A stretch of 49,995 nt of DNA from JAABRU01 sp050180235 (GCA_050180235.1 JBFXEJ010000037.1:1-49995); one strand, 5' to 3'; positions 25,373-34,836 are shown, counted from the first letter of the stretch. Notes: a model not told the origin generated them from the sequence alone. Made by a program: numbers and translations.

Positions 25373-25822
25373 CTACAGCCCTTTTTTCACCAAATCTTCC
25401 AAATCCTCATAAACAGGCCGGTGCCAAAACATGGCCAGAGCTGATATGCCTATGAAAGAATACAGTGTTTCCTGAGTGCTGCCGAGAAAATACAGGAACA
25501 GTCCGAATACCCCTATGCTTTCTGATACGGTATAGGACATAAACGAAGCGAAAAAATATTTCCGGATGACGGCCTGCTGTTCCATGCCCTTCTGTATAGT
25601 CAGAATTTTCTTTCTTATCAACTGGATTGCGGCCAGTTCCGCAGCAGATATCCCGATCAGGATATTTCGTATCAAATCAAGCGGGATACCCTCTCCGATT
25701 CCCTGTCTTATGGAATCTCCGGCCAGATGGCAGACTGCCGCATATACTGCCAGTGAAGCAAGCATGGCAAGCCATAAGATATGTATGGTTCTGTACTGAT
25801 TCCGAAGAGTATCACTGTTCAT
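25373..25822 (-). CDS. Small integral membrane protein, unknown
   Basis: ATG 25822 follows AGGAGGTGGAT closely, a strong start. The 149-residue protein has four likely membrane spans: residues about 12-33 (IHILWLAMLASLAVYAAVC), 50-70, 92-112 and 118-135. A basic loop lies between spans 2 and 3 (LIRKKILTIQKGMEQQ). The two-hairpin arrangement is vaguely like V-type ATPase proteolipids, but no carboxylate lies where one would be expected, so I do not assign it. It stands between repeat blocks, apparently alone. Confidence 0.65.
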   Translation of the reverse strand: MNSDTLRNQYRTIHILWLAMLASLAVYAAVCHLAGDSIRQGIGEGIPLDLIRNILIGISAAELAAIQLIRKKILTIQKGMEQQAVIRKYFFASFMSYTVSESIGVFGLFLYFLGSTQETLYSFIGISALAMFWHRPVYEDLEDLVKKGL

Positions 25823-25966
25823 ATCCACCTCCTGTAAATTCCCTGATTTTGCAGTTTTCACTGTTTTCCGTATGCTGTTTTTTGTCAGTGCTGTCCTCCT
25901 GTGAAGCACAGAAAAGTTCCCGGCTGAAACACACCCCCTCTCAGGAGGGAATTTTTAAAGAACTTA

Positions 25967-26070
25967 AGGTGATTTCCGGAAAAAAATATCCCCGCCAAAG
26001 TATCAAAAACTTCCAGTTTTTGCCCTGTGCCTGTGAACTGAAATGGTATATTTATTTTCATAAATCACCT
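25967..26070 (-). repeat. Repeat B copy supplying the stop codon of the downstream-read gene
   Basis: This copy is in reverse orientation. Its inner hairpin reads CAAAAACTTCCAGTTTTTG, where both arms differ from the 25249 copy by matching changes. Its right end overlaps the 3' end of the MurU-AmgK-like gene, which terminates inside it. Confidence 0.8.
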
Positions 26071-27761
26071 AAAGAGAACCGGTTCCCCATCCCCATTTTG
26101 CAATTCATAACTGCTCGCCGCAGTTTTGGAAATTCCTTTACAAATTGGCTGGAAAGCCGGTGAAACAGTCCCGCGTATGCTGTTGGAATATAATTTTCAA
26201 ACCATGTCTTTTTCTTCACCCGGCTTAAAAATCCGAATGCGCCCAGTATCTGGAGATTCCGGGACAGAGCGCAGTATGCGTAACCATTCCGGAATTTTTC
26301 AGAATCCAAAGAAATACTTTCTGACAATTTCTCCATGCAGTATTCAAGAAGTTCCTGCTGTACAACAGTTTCAAGCCGCACATAGGGATCAATGAGCAGA
26401 GAAGCCAGATCATACTGCATCGGCCCCATGCGCCCCCCCTGAAAATCTATAAAATACGGTTCCCCGTTTTTTACCATAATATTGCGGGACTGCATATCCC
26501 GGTGCATAAAAGCTGTGTACTCATTTTCCCTGATTTTATCTGCCAGATGCTCAAACTCATCCTGAAGAAGTGTATAGTAAATCTCAACGCCCGCATATCC
26601 TTTCAGAAATGCGTCTGTGAAATAGCGGCATTCCCTTTCCAGAATAACTTCCCGGTCATAATGTCCGGTCTGCCAGCACCAGTCAGGATTGAAATTTTCT
26701 CCCCCGGAAATCCAAAGATCAGTCAGCCGGTCAATCACTTTCCGGTACAATGTCAGAATTTCCCCGGTCTGCGCGTGCAGAACCATATCCTGCAAACGCG
26801 TATCGCCCAGATCTTCCAGAAAAACCATGCCGGAAAAGCGGTCATGCAGCCAGATACGGGGAACGGCCGCGCCCTGACGGTACAGATGTCTGCCAATATC
26901 CGCAAAAGAATCGGTTTCCGCAGTCCCGTTTTTCTGCATCCGGATGCCGTGATCAGCCATGACAAGGGATCTGCCCTGACTTGTGAATCTGCGCCATTGC
27001 CGGTCAGAACCGTCTCCCTGCAAAACAGTTTCTTCCATACATCCGGGGGAAAAACCCGGAAAGGCCAGCCGAAAGGCTTCTGCTGTCATATGTTCCCGCA
27101 CAGCTTCCCGGTATCTCTGCGGAGTTCCCAAATCCTTCCAGAAATATCTGCCAGAGTCAAAAGCTCTGATCCGGATTCCTGCGGTCAGCATCTGCCGGTA
27201 AACATCAATGCTGCTGCTGAAACCTTCGGAAGGAATAAAATCAGGAACAGACGGATCCAGCACCTGTATGCCGGTAAAGGAGCGGCGCACATATGCACCG
27301 GGTTCATGAAAACCTGTTACAAATCCCTCTTCAGACACAGAAACATGGTTAAATTCCGGAGTGTCATGCAGCACCAGCGTCACGGGGCAGGAATGCCGTA
27401 TATGAAAGTCATACACCTCCCGGAGATCAGTATCTGTGAGAATATCACTGTTTATGACCATAAATGGCCGCTGATCCCAGAAATCCGCTACATTCCTGAT
27501 GGCCCCCCCTGTTCCCAGAATCACCGGTTCATGCACAGCCTTTACAGGAACCGGCCAGGTCTGTGCGGCTATATATTCTGCTATCTGTTCATGCAGATGA
27601 TGGGTGTTTACAGCAATACCCTCACATCCGGCTGATGCCAGATTCCGTATATGAATCTCCAGCAGTGGCATTCCCCCCACAGGAAAAAGCGGCTTGGGTG
27701 TATGCCGGGTATAAGGCAGAAGCCGGGTCCCAAGTCCCGCGGCAAGAATCAGTGCTTTCAT
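26058..27761 (-). CDS. MurU-AmgK-like fusion: sugar-1-phosphate nucleotidyltransferase + aminoglycoside-kinase-like sugar kinase
   Basis: The 567-residue protein has two domains. Residues 1-235 form a nucleotidyltransferase with LILAAGLGTRLLPYTRHTPKPLFPVGG, GTGGAI, NSDILTD and FWKDLGTPQRY. Residues about 245-550 form a phosphotransferase with VFLEDLGDTRLQ, the catalytic HRDMQSRNIMV and the metal-binding YFIDFQGGRMGPMQYDLASLL. In Pseudomonas, AmgK phosphorylates MurNAc at C1 and MurU turns it into UDP-MurNAc; here both would be in one chain. The ATG overlaps the plsB stop (ATGA). The last residues (FSLGDL) and the stop codon come from repeat B, so the native C-terminus was probably replaced. 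The substrate is inferred from family, not shown. Confidence 0.8.
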   Translation of the reverse strand: MKALILAAGLGTRLLPYTRHTPKPLFPVGGMPLLEIHIRNLASAGCEGIAVNTHHLHEQIAEYIAAQTWPVPVKAVHEPVILGTGGAIRNVADFWDQRPFMVINSDILTDTDLREVYDFHIRHSCPVTLVLHDTPEFNHVSVSEEGFVTGFHEPGAYVRRSFTGIQVLDPSVPDFIPSEGFSSSIDVYRQMLTAGIRIRAFDSGRYFWKDLGTPQRYREAVREHMTAEAFRLAFPGFSPGCMEETVLQGDGSDRQWRRFTSQGRSLVMADHGIRMQKNGTAETDSFADIGRHLYRQGAAVPRIWLHDRFSGMVFLEDLGDTRLQDMVLHAQTGEILTLYRKVIDRLTDLWISGGENFNPDWCWQTGHYDREVILERECRYFTDAFLKGYAGVEIYYTLLQDEFEHLADKIRENEYTAFMHRDMQSRNIMVKNGEPYFIDFQGGRMGPMQYDLASLLIDPYVRLETVVQQELLEYCMEKLSESISLDSEKFRNGYAYCALSRNLQILGAFGFLSRVKKKTWFENYIPTAYAGLFHRLSSQFVKEFPKLRRAVMNCKMGMGNRFSLGDL

Positions 27762-30394
27762 AACTGCAGCAGATCCAGATATCTGCGGATTTTCTTTTTG
27801 TAAAATTCAGCCTGCTCCTCATCTTCTGATCCCTTAACACCCCTGGAGATGAAAAAATCCGCAGCATTTTTATAATTGATCAGAGACAGAGCTTCGGGAC
27901 GTTCGATCTCCTTTCTCCGGAACATCCGGTTTCCCATGGACTGAATTTTTTTCACCCTGTCCCCTGCCTCCACAAAATCTTTGGGATAACGGATGAAAAA
28001 ATGCAGCGCAATCCAGTAGGATTCAAAATAGGCACTCAGAAAACCTGCAAAAAGTTTCATTTTTCTGAAACCAGCGGATGTCAGATTATACCGGTCCGGC
28101 AGTGTGGGATGGGGCATGAGAATGGCTTCATTGATAAATGCCTTGATATTTCTGTGCACATGATGTTCCGGCATTTTGTCCGGATCAGAGGAAAACTCAT
28201 TGCAGAAAAAATCCTGCAGAAAAATATAATCTTCATACAGATCAGAACCGCTGAACTGAAAAGCGTCTTTTTCCAGAATGGACAGCGCTGTAAAGGCCGC
28301 AGGTGCAAAGGCAGTTACGCAGTTGTTTTTGTAATATTCCAGTGCGGATCTCCGGGAGGGGTTGATCACAAACCGCTTTTCAGATTCCTCCCCTTCGGTA
28401 CCATCCATGATTTCTATGAATTTCCGGTGGATATAGTTTTCAATAACATACTCCGAAGCCCGGATATGATCCACCAGCAGTGTATCGGCCATCTGCATAT
28501 CCCTGAAAACCAGGTAATTCATATAGGTCTGAATGTCATCGAGCAGAGAGGTACGGGAAAGACGGTGTTTTCCGCCATTGAGAATAGCGGCAGCCACAAT
28601 GGCGTGAGGGGTTATGACGCTGACCTGATCAATGGAACTGATGAGCCTGTGTCCCAGACTGCGGCAGAAGGTATTCATCTCCTTGCTGCTCATTTCCCCG
28701 GCTGTCATATCATTTTCATCCAGAAGATCCCTCATGGGAATTCCCTCGTGGAAACGGATATAAATTCTGCCGTAGCGTTTTCTCAGAAATTTCCGTGCGC
28801 TGATAAACTGCTTCAGATCTTCGGGCTTTTTCTGTCCCCCCTCCAGTTCCCTCAGATAGGAGCCTTCTTCCGGAACCCGGTCATAACCAATGAAAACCGG
28901 TACAAAAATCAGATCCTCACACGCTCCGGTTTTAAAGGCATTGAGCAGAATGGAGAGAAACCCCAGTTTGGGCTGCAGCAGTTTTCCTGTCCGGCTTCTG
29001 CCGCCTTCAATGAAAAATTCGATATTAAAACCTTCCTCCAGCAGTTTAAAAACATATTCGGAAAAAACACGGGAATAGAGAACCGCTCCCTTAAAGGTGC
29101 GGCGGATGAAAAACGCTCCGGCATGCCGGAAAATGGGGCCTAAGGGCCAGAAAGAAAGATTTTTCCCCGCGGCAATATGGGGGCAGGGCATATCATTATT
29201 GTACATGAGATAGGAAAGAACCAGGTAGTCAATATGGCTTTTGTGACAGGGCACAAAAACAATTGGGCCCCGGCGGGAAAGACTCCGGATCCGGGCCAGC
29301 ATATCTGTGTTAAGGGAAACCCCCTCAAACATGAGTCCGAAAACCCATTTCAGCACAATGGCAAAAATCTGAATCACGTTCAGACTGTAGCGGGCCGCAA
29401 TTTCATCAATATATCCGTCCGCCTCTTTGCGGACTTTCCGGACAGGGATTTTCCGGTTTTCCGCGTAATTTTCCATAAAAGTGCGCAGCCGGTTATTGGT
29501 CAGAATATTTTCCTTTATTTCAGCACGGGACTTGAGCAGAGGCCCGGTAATGCTCTGGCGGTGCCGGTTGATCTGCACCAGAAGCTGACGCCTGAGCAGA
29601 AGGGACTGTTCTTCCGCATTCAGTTCCCGGTAGACCTTGCGTGCAATAAATTCCCTGAGATTCAGTGGTTCAGAAATTTCCACAAAAATATTCTCATTAT
29701 GGCGCAGCATCATAATCAGGCGCCGGATTTTCCCGGGATTTTCCTCTGACCCGAAGAAAATATCCATCAGTCCGGGGGTGGCACGGCGGGGTTTTTTGCT
29801 GTAAAAAATCAGTTGGGGAACAATATATACGGGATGCTCAGTATCTCTTTGCATTTCAATAAGATAACGAAGCGGATCTGTCTTTTCCTTTACAAAGCGC
29901 AGATAAAAACCCCTGTCCTCCACCAGGGAAAGAAAACCCGCACGGCCCTTTTTCAGTTCATCCCGGATATAACCGCTGCTGTAGGGATTGGGAAAATCAA
30001 AATTTTTGAGAAAATATGCAATATGCGACAAAAGGATTTTGCCTATCCGGGAAATGGGCTGAAACCAGAAAAATTTGTAGTCAAAACCGATTTCCGGAAC
30101 CGCAAGTCCCTCCCGCCTGTAACGGGTATGGAAAAACAGATATTCAAAATCACTTTTGTATTTGTTGGCATAAATGATAATGCTGTCTTCCGGCAGTTCC
30201 CGGATGGAGCGGATCTGGTCTTCGTTGATCCTGATGCCGGAAAAAATGAAACGGAGCCCCATATCCGTCAGTTTCCCGCTGTCTTTGGGAAAAAGACAGC
30301 GGTAATGGTGGTGGGTTCCATCCAGAACCGCATCGGTCCATTCACCGGCTTTGGCCTGAAACATGGCCAGTGCCTGTCTGATTTTTGCAAACAT
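27758..30394 (-). CDS. plsB: Glycerol-3-phosphate acyltransferase PlsB-like
   Basis: The frame opens with TTG 30400, but ATG 30394 (MFAKIRQALAMFQAK) with AGGA eight bases upstream is preferred. The 878-residue protein has the PlsB acyltransferase blocks in order: FVPCHKSHIDYLVLSY (catalytic H-x4-D), GAFFIRRTFKG, FIEGGRSRTGKLLQPKLG and FVPVFIGYDRVPEEGSYLRELEGG. A long N-terminal helical region and a C-terminal helical region match PlsB length. It acylates glycerol-3-phosphate at the membrane, the first step of phospholipid synthesis. It is co-translated with the sugar kinase/transferase fusion, an unusual pairing. Confidence 0.9.
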   Translation of the reverse strand: MFAKIRQALAMFQAKAGEWTDAVLDGTHHHYRCLFPKDSGKLTDMGLRFIFSGIRINEDQIRSIRELPEDSIIIYANKYKSDFEYLFFHTRYRREGLAVPEIGFDYKFFWFQPISRIGKILLSHIAYFLKNFDFPNPYSSGYIRDELKKGRAGFLSLVEDRGFYLRFVKEKTDPLRYLIEMQRDTEHPVYIVPQLIFYSKKPRRATPGLMDIFFGSEENPGKIRRLIMMLRHNENIFVEISEPLNLREFIARKVYRELNAEEQSLLLRRQLLVQINRHRQSITGPLLKSRAEIKENILTNNRLRTFMENYAENRKIPVRKVRKEADGYIDEIAARYSLNVIQIFAIVLKWVFGLMFEGVSLNTDMLARIRSLSRRGPIVFVPCHKSHIDYLVLSYLMYNNDMPCPHIAAGKNLSFWPLGPIFRHAGAFFIRRTFKGAVLYSRVFSEYVFKLLEEGFNIEFFIEGGRSRTGKLLQPKLGFLSILLNAFKTGACEDLIFVPVFIGYDRVPEEGSYLRELEGGQKKPEDLKQFISARKFLRKRYGRIYIRFHEGIPMRDLLDENDMTAGEMSSKEMNTFCRSLGHRLISSIDQVSVITPHAIVAAAILNGGKHRLSRTSLLDDIQTYMNYLVFRDMQMADTLLVDHIRASEYVIENYIHRKFIEIMDGTEGEESEKRFVINPSRRSALEYYKNNCVTAFAPAAFTALSILEKDAFQFSGSDLYEDYIFLQDFFCNEFSSDPDKMPEHHVHRNIKAFINEAILMPHPTLPDRYNLTSAGFRKMKLFAGFLSAYFESYWIALHFFIRYPKDFVEAGDRVKKIQSMGNRMFRRKEIERPEALSLINYKNAADFFISRGVKGSEDEEQAEFYKKKIRRYLDLLQL

Positions 30395-30400
30395 TTTCAA

Positions 30401-30963
30401 GTTCCTGTCTGTCTGAATTATTGGCTTGGAAACAAAGCGTCTTTCCCCCGGAAAAAAATCCGGCCCGCAGAGCCCGGGTTTTTCCGATTTGCTGAATTTG
30501 TCAAATTTTATAAGAATAACAGAACATCACGGGCTTGGCAATATTTTATTTTTCATAAATCTGATTTAAAAAACAGATAAATATTCAGTCGGTTATAAGC
30601 AAAGCACCATAAAAGCGGAATAAATGGACAGTAAGACAAAATTAAGCTTGCGTTACAAAATTTCTTGTGGTATTTGCAGAAATGCCTGATTCAATTGCGT
30701 TCTTAAAAAATATATTCAGGCAGATACTGCAACGGTTCAGACAGGCTCCGGTGACGGGGCGGAAAGACCGCAGTGATGAAATGCAAAACAGAAATCCGGC
30801 AGGCTTTGAAAAATATTTTTTTGGATGACAGCGGAAAGGAAATCGTATAATACTATACGTCCGAACGGGTCAGAAAAATTTTTTTTAAGGAACCTGTCTT
30901 TGTTTTTGTGGGGGATAAGTGGATATATTTTAAATTGAAGAACCAAAAGGAGGAAAATTTTTT
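30401..30963. other. 563-base intergenic region between plsB and a small membrane protein
   Basis: There is no convincing gene on either strand. An imperfect palindrome CGTATAATACTATACG (30844-30859) contains a TATAAT box and could be a promoter with operator for the gene at 30964; the -35 spacing to TTGGAT (30821) is long at 19. A strong AAGGAGG site lies at about 30948. Confidence 0.4.
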
Positions 30964-31239
30964 ATGAAAACGTTGATTGGTGGTGCTGTGGCAGCAGTAT
31001 TGGGACTCATTGGCCTGGCAGTATGGTTCCGGGAATTTCTGCAGATTTTGACTGGCTGCGTTCCGATCATGCTCCTGCTTGGCGGCGGATTGGCTCTTTA
31101 TCTGGGATTTGACGAACTCAAAGATACCTGGAAAAAGGAAAAAGAAAGTCCCAAAGAAGCAGCAGCAGACGATGTGGAAAAATACAAGCAGGAAATCAAT
31201 GATCTCAAAAAAGAGATTGATTCTCTGAAAAAAGCATAA
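30964..31239 (+). CDS. Small membrane protein with C-terminal coiled coil
   Basis: This 91-residue protein has two hydrophobic spans (residues 4-23 and 29-48) separated by a short turn. A charged tail follows with an obvious heptad pattern (VEKYKQEINDLKKEIDSLKKA). A strong AGGAGG precedes the ATG and a terminator follows, so it is a free-standing transcription unit. The family is not recognised. It may scaffold something at the inner membrane. Confidence 0.75.
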   Translation: MKTLIGGAVAAVLGLIGLAVWFREFLQILTGCVPIMLLLGGGLALYLGFDELKDTWKKEKESPKEAAADDVEKYKQEINDLKKEIDSLKKA

Positions 31240-31262
31240 TTTTTTCAACATAGAGATGGGAG

Positions 31263-31296
31263 ACCCTGCATGGCTTTGGGCAGTGCAGGGTTTTTC
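31263..31296 (+). terminator. Rho-independent terminator after the small membrane protein
   Basis: The stem ACCCTGCA / TGCAGGGT (31263-31270 and 31284-31291) is followed by TTTTTC. Confidence 0.8.
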
Positions 31297-31489
31297 ATTT
31301 GTGCGGAATTCCGCTTTTTCCCGATGGCTGATGCGGCCGGAAAACCGGCTCTTTCATTGCCTTCCTCTCCCGCGTGACCTCTTACCTTGACAAACTTCAG
31401 ATTCCTGAAAAAAGGCGGCATCTGCCGTATTTATGAGACAAGTTCCTCATTTTTTTTTGGCTTTCCATCCTTTCTCCAGAAGCCCGTAA

Positions 31490-31570
31490 CCGTCCCTTCG
31501 GGACGGAATGTTTGTAACAGCAGCATATTCCGGAACAGAAAAGCTCCGTCAGGAGCGGCATGTGAACACA
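31490..31570. repeat. Double-hairpin intergenic repeat
   Basis: Two small hairpins, CGTCCCTTCGGGACG and GCTCCGTCAGGAGC, are each followed by GGAATGTTTGTAAC or GGCATGTGAACA. I recognise the form hairpin plus GGCATGTTTGTAG as a widespread intergenic repeat in several bacterial phyla. The wider gap 31297-31808 holds no convincing gene. At about 31730-31765 the complement strand has another AGCGACAGCG loop between GGGTG-type arms. Confidence 0.55.
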
Positions 31571-31808
31571 TCTGATACCGATTCACTCATGTATTCCCAA
31601 GCCGTTGGCCCGGGCTGTATCAATCCGCCCCTTCGGAGCTTTTCCTTAACTTAATGGCATTGACGCTGATCGTGGGAACAAGTTTGAAAATCCTGTGCAT
31701 CCTGCAAATTCCGAAAATCGTGTTCAGACAATTCCGGTGGGTTTCGCTGTCGCTACATTCACCCTGCATTCGGGATGAAACATCGGTAAAGGGACTTTTA
31801 AAAAGTTT

Positions 31809-32049
31809 AGGTGATTTCTGAAAATAAATATCCCGTTTCAGTCCACAGGCACAGGGCAAAAGCTGGAAGCTTTTGATACTTTGGCGGTATATTCTTTCCG
31901 GAAACCACCTTAGGTGATTTCCATTAATGATTATACCGTTTTTCGTAGGGCGGGCACGGCTTTTTGTGCCCGCCATCCTGCTGAAACGGTGGGCACAAAA
32001 AGCCTTGCCCGCCCTGCAATGATGGTACATTTTTTCATGGAAATCACCT
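31809..32049. repeat. Repeat B followed directly by repeat A copy 5
   Basis: 31809-31910 is repeat B (hairpin AAAAGCTGGAAGCTTTT). After one T, 31912-32049 is repeat A in forward orientation with GGGCGGG/CCCGCCC arms and the inverted loop form ATCCTGCTGAAAC. Right after it the NamZ-like gene ends at 32076. Confidence 0.85.
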
Positions 32050-32075
32050 TAAATCTGTTCGCTGCGTAACATGCT

Positions 32076-33251
32076 TTATGAATACAGATGAAATATCCGG
32101 CTTATCTTGCAGAAATTCTCCAAATCCCTCTGCCATGATGCTGAAATATCATCCAAAGAATCAAATTTTTCAATACTCTCCCGTATCTTTTTATCCCCGA
32201 TAATCAGATCAATGGGCATTTTTTCAAATTCATACTCATAGGGCGGCTTTTTCCACTCAAAATCTGTTCTGTGATGGCGGATAATGGCCCGCAGCAGACG
32301 CAGACTGCTAAGATAGGGCTGATATTTTTCCGGATCTGTCACATGAATCTGAAATCCCCGGCAGGCTTTTCCGGCCCATTTGTTGGAAGTGGGTTCAAAA
32401 ACAAGCGGACGGAGAATCGCACCGGGCAGTTGGCTGATTTCCGTTTCCGCCATGATTTTTTCTGTATCCAGAAAAGGCGCGCCAAACAGTTCAAAAGGCT
32501 GCGTTGTCCCTCTTCCCTCTGAAATATTTGTTCCCTCCCATATGACCTGACCCGGATACACCATAGCGGATTCCGGCGTGGGCAGATTTGGCGAAGGTGC
32601 AATCCAGGGAAGACCGGTTTCCCGAAAATACATGTTTCTCTGCCATCCCTTCATGGGGATAACTTTCAGATCGCATCCAATGCCAAAATGCTCATTGAAC
32701 AGAAGAGCCAGTTCCCCAATGGTCAGTCCGTGACGCATGGGAATGGGATAGCGTCCCACAAAAGACGCGTATTCCGGACAAAGGCAGTTTCCCTCCACAG
32801 CAATTCCGCCAATGGGATTGGGACGATCCAGAACCGCCACTTTTTTCTGATATTTTTTTGCCGCCTCCATGCAAAAAGACATGGTGTAAACAAAAGTGTA
32901 TACCCGTGTTCCTGCGTCCTGCAGATCCACCAGAAGCACATCAATATTTTCAAACATTTCCGGAGTTGGCATACGGCTTTCACCATAAAGACTGTAAACC
33001 GGTATTTTCAGAACAGGATCAGTCAGATGGCCTGATTCAATCATATTATCCTGTTTTTCCGCAAAAAATCCGTGCTGGGGAGAATACAGGGCACGAAGCT
33101 GTCCCGGAAAAGAGCGATCAATGCGTATCCGGGCATGACAGAAATTTCTGTCCACTGAGGCCGGATTGCATAAAAGTCCAAGCCGAAGATTTTTTATCCA
33201 TTCCGGAGGGGAATCACAGAATTCTTCCAGACCGGTTCTGACAATATTCAT
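32076..33251 (-). CDS. namZ: DUF1343 / NamZ-like exo-beta-N-acetylmuramidase
   Basis: The 391-residue protein belongs to the DUF1343 family, whose member NamZ releases terminal MurNAc from peptidoglycan fragments. Visible blocks are GLLCNPASVDRNFCHA, LYSPQHGFFAEKQDNM, VYSLYGESRMPTPEMF, VDLQDAGTRVYTFVYTM, DRPNPIGG, SPNLPTPESAMVYPG and EGTNISEGRGTTQPFELFGAPF. No signal peptide is visible at this start, so it may act in the cytoplasm unless another export route exists. The MurU-AmgK-like fusion 4 kb away would handle the released MurNAc. It appears monocistronic between repeats. Confidence 0.85.
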   Translation of the reverse strand: MNIVRTGLEEFCDSPPEWIKNLRLGLLCNPASVDRNFCHARIRIDRSFPGQLRALYSPQHGFFAEKQDNMIESGHLTDPVLKIPVYSLYGESRMPTPEMFENIDVLLVDLQDAGTRVYTFVYTMSFCMEAAKKYQKKVAVLDRPNPIGGIAVEGNCLCPEYASFVGRYPIPMRHGLTIGELALLFNEHFGIGCDLKVIPMKGWQRNMYFRETGLPWIAPSPNLPTPESAMVYPGQVIWEGTNISEGRGTTQPFELFGAPFLDTEKIMAETEISQLPGAILRPLVFEPTSNKWAGKACRGFQIHVTDPEKYQPYLSSLRLLRAIIRHHRTDFEWKKPPYEYEFEKMPIDLIIGDKKIRESIEKFDSLDDISASWQRDLENFCKISRIFHLYS

Positions 33252-33300
33252 ACGGATTCTCCTGATTTTAAACAGGTTTCAGTGTTCAGTACCACATCTT

Positions 33301-33540
33301 AGGTGATTTCCATGAAAAAATGTACCATCATTGTAGGGTGGGCACGGTTTTTTTGTGCCCGCCGTTTCAGCAGGACGGCGGGCACAAAAAAACCGTGCCC
33401 ACCCTACGAAAAACGGTATAATCATTAATGGAAATCACCTTAGGTGATTTCCGGAAAAGAATATACCACCAAAGTATCAAAAGCTTCCGGCTTTTTACCT
33501 GTGCCTGTGAACTGAACCGGGATATTTATTTTCAGAAATT
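33301..33540. repeat. Repeat A copy 6 (reverse) followed by truncated repeat B
   Basis: 33301-33440 is repeat A, right end first. Its left and right arms carry seven T and seven A, matched to each other but longer than in any other copy, and its loop is inverted relative to the element ends. After one T, 33442-33540 is repeat B with hairpin AAAAGC/GCTTTT; its final ATCACCT is lost. Confidence 0.85.
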
Positions 33541-33555
33541 AAACCTGAACACCTG

Positions 33556-34347
33556 TCAATATTCTTTTATGGTCTGATCAAAAAAATCCTCATAAGATAT
33601 TTCCCTCTGCACTTCCACCAGCGCCTTTTCATATCGTTCCATATATTTTTCTGCACTTATCTTTGAAAATGCGGAATACAGCCCCATAGGAGATTCCGGA
33701 AGCGCAATGATCCGGATTTCAGATGCATTTCCCCCGGACATGACCACAAAGCGCATGGAATAGGAATCCGGTATATAATAGGCATCCACATATCCTTTCA
33801 TCACCATCTCTATGCCCCTTGACAGGGTGTCCTGTCCATGAATCGGTTCAAATTTCAGCCGGGAATCCCGCATCATTGGGGAAAGATATCCGTCCGCTAC
33901 ATGGGCAATTTTCAGAGACAGCAAATCCTCAGCAGATTCGACATTTTTGAGAGGATGGGACGATTTGACGGCTATCACCGGCTTTGTACTGATAAGAGGC
34001 AGTCCGGGAAATACGAATTTTGCATCCCTTTCAGGGTTTTTGCCCATAAACAGTGCAAGGTCTGACTCATTGTTTTCCAGTTGCAGCATCAGGCGTTTCA
34101 GGGGAAGCTGTGTGAAAGAGATTTCCTGAATTCCCATTTTATCCGCTATACGTCTGAAATAGGCAATGGCAACCCCGCGTTTCTCCTCCTCCTCCGGCAT
34201 GGTGTGAGGTTTGAGAACAAAATAGGAAACGCGAAGCGTTTCTGCACAGATTCCGCATACGGGAATCAGCAGCCCCATGAGGATTATAAGGGAAACAATC
34301 TGAAAAACCTGCGTATACCTTCTTTTCGTTTCTTTCTCTTCTGACAT
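33556..34347 (-). CDS. Family 3 extracellular solute-binding protein
   Basis: ATG 34347 (MSEEKETKRRYTQ) follows AAGGAG by seven bases. The 263-residue protein has a basic N-region and a hydrophobic segment (VFQIVSLIILMGLLIPVCGICA), probably a signal peptide or anchor. A periplasmic-binding-protein fold follows: TLRVSYFVLKPHTMP, GVAIAYFRRIADKMG, ESDLALFMGKNPER, KIAHVADGYLSPMM, GYVDAYYIPD. The ligand is unknown. Such stand-alone proteins in this group often serve signalling rather than transport. No permease genes are adjacent. Confidence 0.8.
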   Translation of the reverse strand: MSEEKETKRRYTQVFQIVSLIILMGLLIPVCGICAETLRVSYFVLKPHTMPEEEEKRGVAIAYFRRIADKMGIQEISFTQLPLKRLMLQLENNESDLALFMGKNPERDAKFVFPGLPLISTKPVIAVKSSHPLKNVESAEDLLSLKIAHVADGYLSPMMRDSRLKFEPIHGQDTLSRGIEMVMKGYVDAYYIPDSYSMRFVVMSGGNASEIRIIALPESPMGLYSAFSKISAEKYMERYEKALVEVQREISYEDFFDQTIKEY

Positions 34348-34411
34348 TTCATATCTCCTTTTCAGTATGCTTTGGAATTTCAAAAAAATTCAGCAAATTC
34401 GCCATTGATTT

Positions 34412-34800
34412 TATACCAATTCTCCATTGAATTTATAAATTTATTTTCCGCGGAGATCACAGAGAACTGCAAAGAGAACACAGAAAAAAAGAATTTTTCC
34501 TCTGTGTTCTCTGTGGTTTTTTCTCTCTGTGTTCTCTGTGGGAAACCGAATCATAAGTATACTTTCAATGGCGAACCGGTATTATACAATGCGGAATGCA
34601 AATCCGGAGGAGTGCAAAAATTAAGCGGAGCGGTTTTTTGCACACGCGGATCAGGCTGTGACAGTATTAAGTCAATGGAAAATCGGTATCAGTGGCCAAT
34701 ATTTTTGAAAGGACTGCGCAACATCACTGAAAAAATTAAAAAATCCTCTGTGTTCTCTGTGAAAACCTCTGTGTCCTCTGTGGGAAAGGACAAAATTTTT
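34412..34800. repeat. Composite repeat region (repeat C/D with CTCTGTG phrases)
   Basis: The region starts TATACCAATTCTCCATTG. It contains CTCTGTGTTCTCTGTGG phrases (about 34500-34548), then TAAGTATACTTTCAATGG and CGAACCGGTATTATACAAT. The constant-loop core GTGCAAAAATTAAGCGGAGCGG (34609-34644) is next, and more CTCTGTG phrases lie at 34745-34790. There is no gene. It is related to the blocks at 44164-44296 and 44627-44762. Confidence 0.75.
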
Positions 34801-34836
34801 CCGCACAGGCATACAGAACTGATACCTGACATCGAT

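Noticed and set aside
28001..29143. 380-residue plus-strand ORF opposite plsB
   Set aside because: PlsB motifs are unambiguous on the minus strand.
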